DNA from: an uncultured Eubacteriales bacterium
GTDB taxonomy: Bacteria; Bacillota; Clostridia; Lachnospirales; Anaerotignaceae
Assembly (NCBI GenBank): GCA_934256695.1
Contig: CAKQPE010000120.1
Coordinates: forward strand, 1 to 5,700
DNA: 5,700 nucleotides
Reading direction: 5' to 3'
Made by a program: the position numbers and the translations under genes. The stretch's first letter is position 1. Each line of letters begins with the position of its first letter. Positions 3,920 to 5,700 of this stretch are shown here, one piece after another. The notes beneath the pieces were generated by a model. That model did not search any database, was not told the DNA's origin, and saw nothing but the letters and a program-made list of their open reading frames with translations.

Positions 3920-5700
3920 ATGAAAAGAAAAATTACCGCACAAATTATGAAACATATTATTGCGACAACAACAGTATCGGCTGCCGTAACGGCAGGTGTG
4001 GCTTTTTCCGTATATACTTATAAATCCGAAGCAAAGTTTAATCCGGCGGATATTGACAGAAAAATGAATGTCAATCAAGTGCTTTTTGACGGAAATGAAA
4101 TAAAAAACAAATCAAATGAGAACAATAAAAGAAAAGACAACAGCAAAATGTTGGAAAAGGACAAGAATTCAAAGGAGCAGGATAAGCCTGATACAAAGGA
4201 TCAAGCAGACTATTTGTTTGAAAATTCGGTTGTTCAAAAAACAACGCTGGTTGATTTAAATAATTCAAATGACGATTCTCATAAATATCGCACTGAACAA
4301 AGCGAAATATCAAATACGGCAGCGGATATTCAGAATACTTCGGCATACATACTTACGGAATCAAATAAAAATGCAGATGTTATTTTAGGTATTGACGGCG
4401 AAACAGATACTGTATCGGCAGCAGACGGAACTATAAACAATAATAATTCCGTATCGAATTCCTCAGACAAAAATACAACGGAAAATACGACAAATACAAA
4501 TTCACCAACACATTCAACCCAGAAGCCTCCAAGTACAGATATAACAGATAAACCGGATGCACCTTCCGGCGGAGGCGGGGCAACACCGTCTGCACCGAGT
4601 AATCCGACTGTACCCGATATAACCGTAAATCCTATAACACCAAGTATACCTGCTAATACGGCAAAGGATCCCGTAATAGAAAAAACAGATGAAATATTAG
4701 GCAGTGTTGGTGGCGTAACAAACAAACCTTATCATGAAGAAGTTTTTCCGGGAGCAGTTACAGACAAAAACGGAGAATTTAAAGTAAATATATCAAAGAT
4801 AGGAAGTTTTGGCATAAGGTCTCTTTATTTGGGTCAGAAAGACATAGATGAATATACAATATTCAACTCCCTTGAAACATCGGTAATAGGAAAAGACCAA
4901 GTCATATACCGCTGGGGATTAGCCGATTTTAACAAATACGTATGTATTGATGCCGTTTCGTTTGATAACGGAGAAACATGGACAGATGAGTTTCCTATAG
5001 AAATTCCTTCTGATTTAAGTTCTAAGGAGATGCTTATAAAAACAGGATACAGATTTTCCGAAAAATCAGAATGGACAGAAAAAATTGTTGATTATCCTTT
5101 GGAAAATTCATGTTTATATGTTCTTTCAAAAAAGATTACAGAAGAAAATCAAACAATAAATAAAGATGATATTATTAACTATAATTTACATCCGTTAGAA
5201 GGTGCAAAAGAAAATCTTTTGGGCAATAGATATATTACAACCATGCTCGGATATAATAATACGCATGAGCTGTTTCCTGGCTGGATGGAAAACGGAAAAA
5301 TTGTACCTTGGTTTTATGAAACAGACATAGGCAGACATATTCTTGAACCGGCAGATATTATAAATGTAGGCGAAGATTATGAACTGGGACTTATACAAGA
5401 ATTTGTTGACTATGACTATAATGTTAATGAGTCTGCCAAAAATTATTGTTATTTGCAGGCTTTAATCGGATATAACGGAAAGAAAACAAGAAGTAACGGA
5501 TATGTCGATATGGTTGAAGTTCCGAAATATGTTCAGGCAATAAAAATAGTAAGGGACAACACGTTAAATGTAGGAACATTAAAAATTCCGGATACGGTTT
5601 TTTATATTGACAATACAATGGAAAACATTATTGTAAATGATGCTTATGTGGTAGATAAGGACAATATAAAATATGCATCAACAGATGATGGAATACTTAC
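3920..5700 (+). CDS. large exported surface protein, N-terminal 593 residues (3' end outside window), probable LRR_5 (BspA-like) repeats starting
   Basis: The frame is open from ATG 3920 to the edge without a stop. AAGGAG (3903-3908) lies inside the kinase gene, 11 nt upstream, so the two are coupled. The protein starts with a basic segment (MKRK...KH), then a hydrophobic stretch at 13-34 that is a signal peptide or N-terminal anchor. Residues 40-265 are hydrophilic and low in complexity: Lys/Asn/Asp-rich first, then Asn/Thr/Ser-rich, then Pro/Thr with GGGG at 217-220, as in a spacer. From about 268 a folded region begins that I cannot assign; it contains one Asp-box, S-x-D-x-G-x-T-W (347-354). 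At 551-593 the text LKIPDTV, then VVDKDNIKYASTDDGIL, resembles a BspA-type LRR_5 unit ('IP.SV..I', 'V...N..Y.S.DG.L'). No LPXTG or other C-terminal anchor can be seen because the gene is cut. A role in adhesion, cell wall or host contact is inference. Confidence 0.88.
   Translation, partial: MKRKITAQIMKHIIATTTVSAAVTAGVAFSVYTYKSEAKFNPADIDRKMNVNQVLFDGNEIKNKSNENNKRKDNSKMLEKDKNSKEQDKPDTKDQADYLFENSVVQKTTLVDLNNSNDDSHKYRTEQSEISNTAADIQNTSAYILTESNKNADVILGIDGETDTVSAADGTINNNNSVSNSSDKNTTENTTNTNSPTHSTQKPPSTDITDKPDAPSGGGGATPSAPSNPTVPDITVNPITPSIPANTAKDPVIEKTDEILGSVGGVTNKPYHEEVFPGAVTDKNGEFKVNISKIGSFGIRSLYLGQKDIDEYTIFNSLETSVIGKDQVIYRWGLADFNKYVCIDAVSFDNGETWTDEFPIEIPSDLSSKEMLIKTGYRFSEKSEWTEKIVDYPLENSCLYVLSKKITEENQTINKDDIINYNLHPLEGAKENLLGNRYITTMLGYNNTHELFPGWMENGKIVPWFYETDIGRHILEPADIINVGEDYELGLIQEFVDYDYNVNESAKNYCYLQALIGYNGKKTRSNGYVDMVEVPKYVQAIKIVRDNTLNVGTLKIPDTVFYIDNTMENIIVNDAYVVDKDNIKYASTDDGIL

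Noticed and set aside
2830..4078. Minus-strand open frames within the kinase gene and its junction with the surface protein gene
   Set aside because: All are antisense to a frame with full kinase and receiver motifs and lack their own start signals.
4071..5618. Minus-strand open frames opposite the surface protein gene, including a hydrophobic one of 131 codons at 4330-4725
   Set aside because: They mirror the low-complexity plus-strand frame. That frame stays open for 593 codons with a ribosome site and a signal-like N-terminus, so the antisense frames are shadows.

Overview
The window looks like chromosomal DNA of a low-GC Gram-positive bacterium of the Clostridia, plausibly a gut Ruminococcaceae/Oscillospiraceae-type organism. 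The basis is strong A+T bias, purine-rich ribosome sites (GGAG, AGGAGG, GGGGGA), sigma-A-type promoters that nearly all have 17-nt spacers, a DUF1836 protein (a family typical of Firmicutes), and a secreted protein whose visible end resembles BspA-type leucine-rich repeats. The genus is inference.

Layout. (1) 1-351: apparent divergent intergenic region. A possible leftward gene starts at position 11 with its own promoter (50-78); a rightward promoter (323-351) serves the DUF1836 gene. Between them, 88-298 holds six consecutive hairpins that no gene explains; this is the most unusual DNA in the window. (2) 405-995: DUF1836 protein with a MerR-like helix-turn-helix, a putative regulator. (3) 1087-1665: single-domain DJ-1/PfpI protein with an intact Glu-Glu-Cys-His active site, from its own promoter directly after the previous stop. 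(4) 1690-1724: terminator shared with a convergent 53-codon gene at 1733-1894 on the minus strand. (5) 1895-2210: A+T-rich divergent promoter region between the small gene and the kinase operon, with paired inverted repeats. (6) 2211-3917: membrane-anchored hybrid histidine kinase (one TM helix, PAS-like domain, HisKA, HATPase, receiver). (7) 3920-5700, running off the edge: start of a large exported protein, 2 nt after the kinase stop and with its Shine-Dalgarno inside the kinase gene, so almost certainly co-transcribed and coupled.

How the genes work together. The kinase and the exported protein form an operon. The kinase has almost no extracytoplasmic part, and neither an HPt domain nor a DNA-binding output is visible, so its partners lie outside the window. 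A functional link between the kinase and the surface protein is the best candidate for a little-described system here. The DUF1836 protein may regulate itself or its divergent neighbour. The DJ-1-like protein and the 53-aa protein look like independent single-gene units. No transposase, CRISPR array, tRNA or rRNA was seen.
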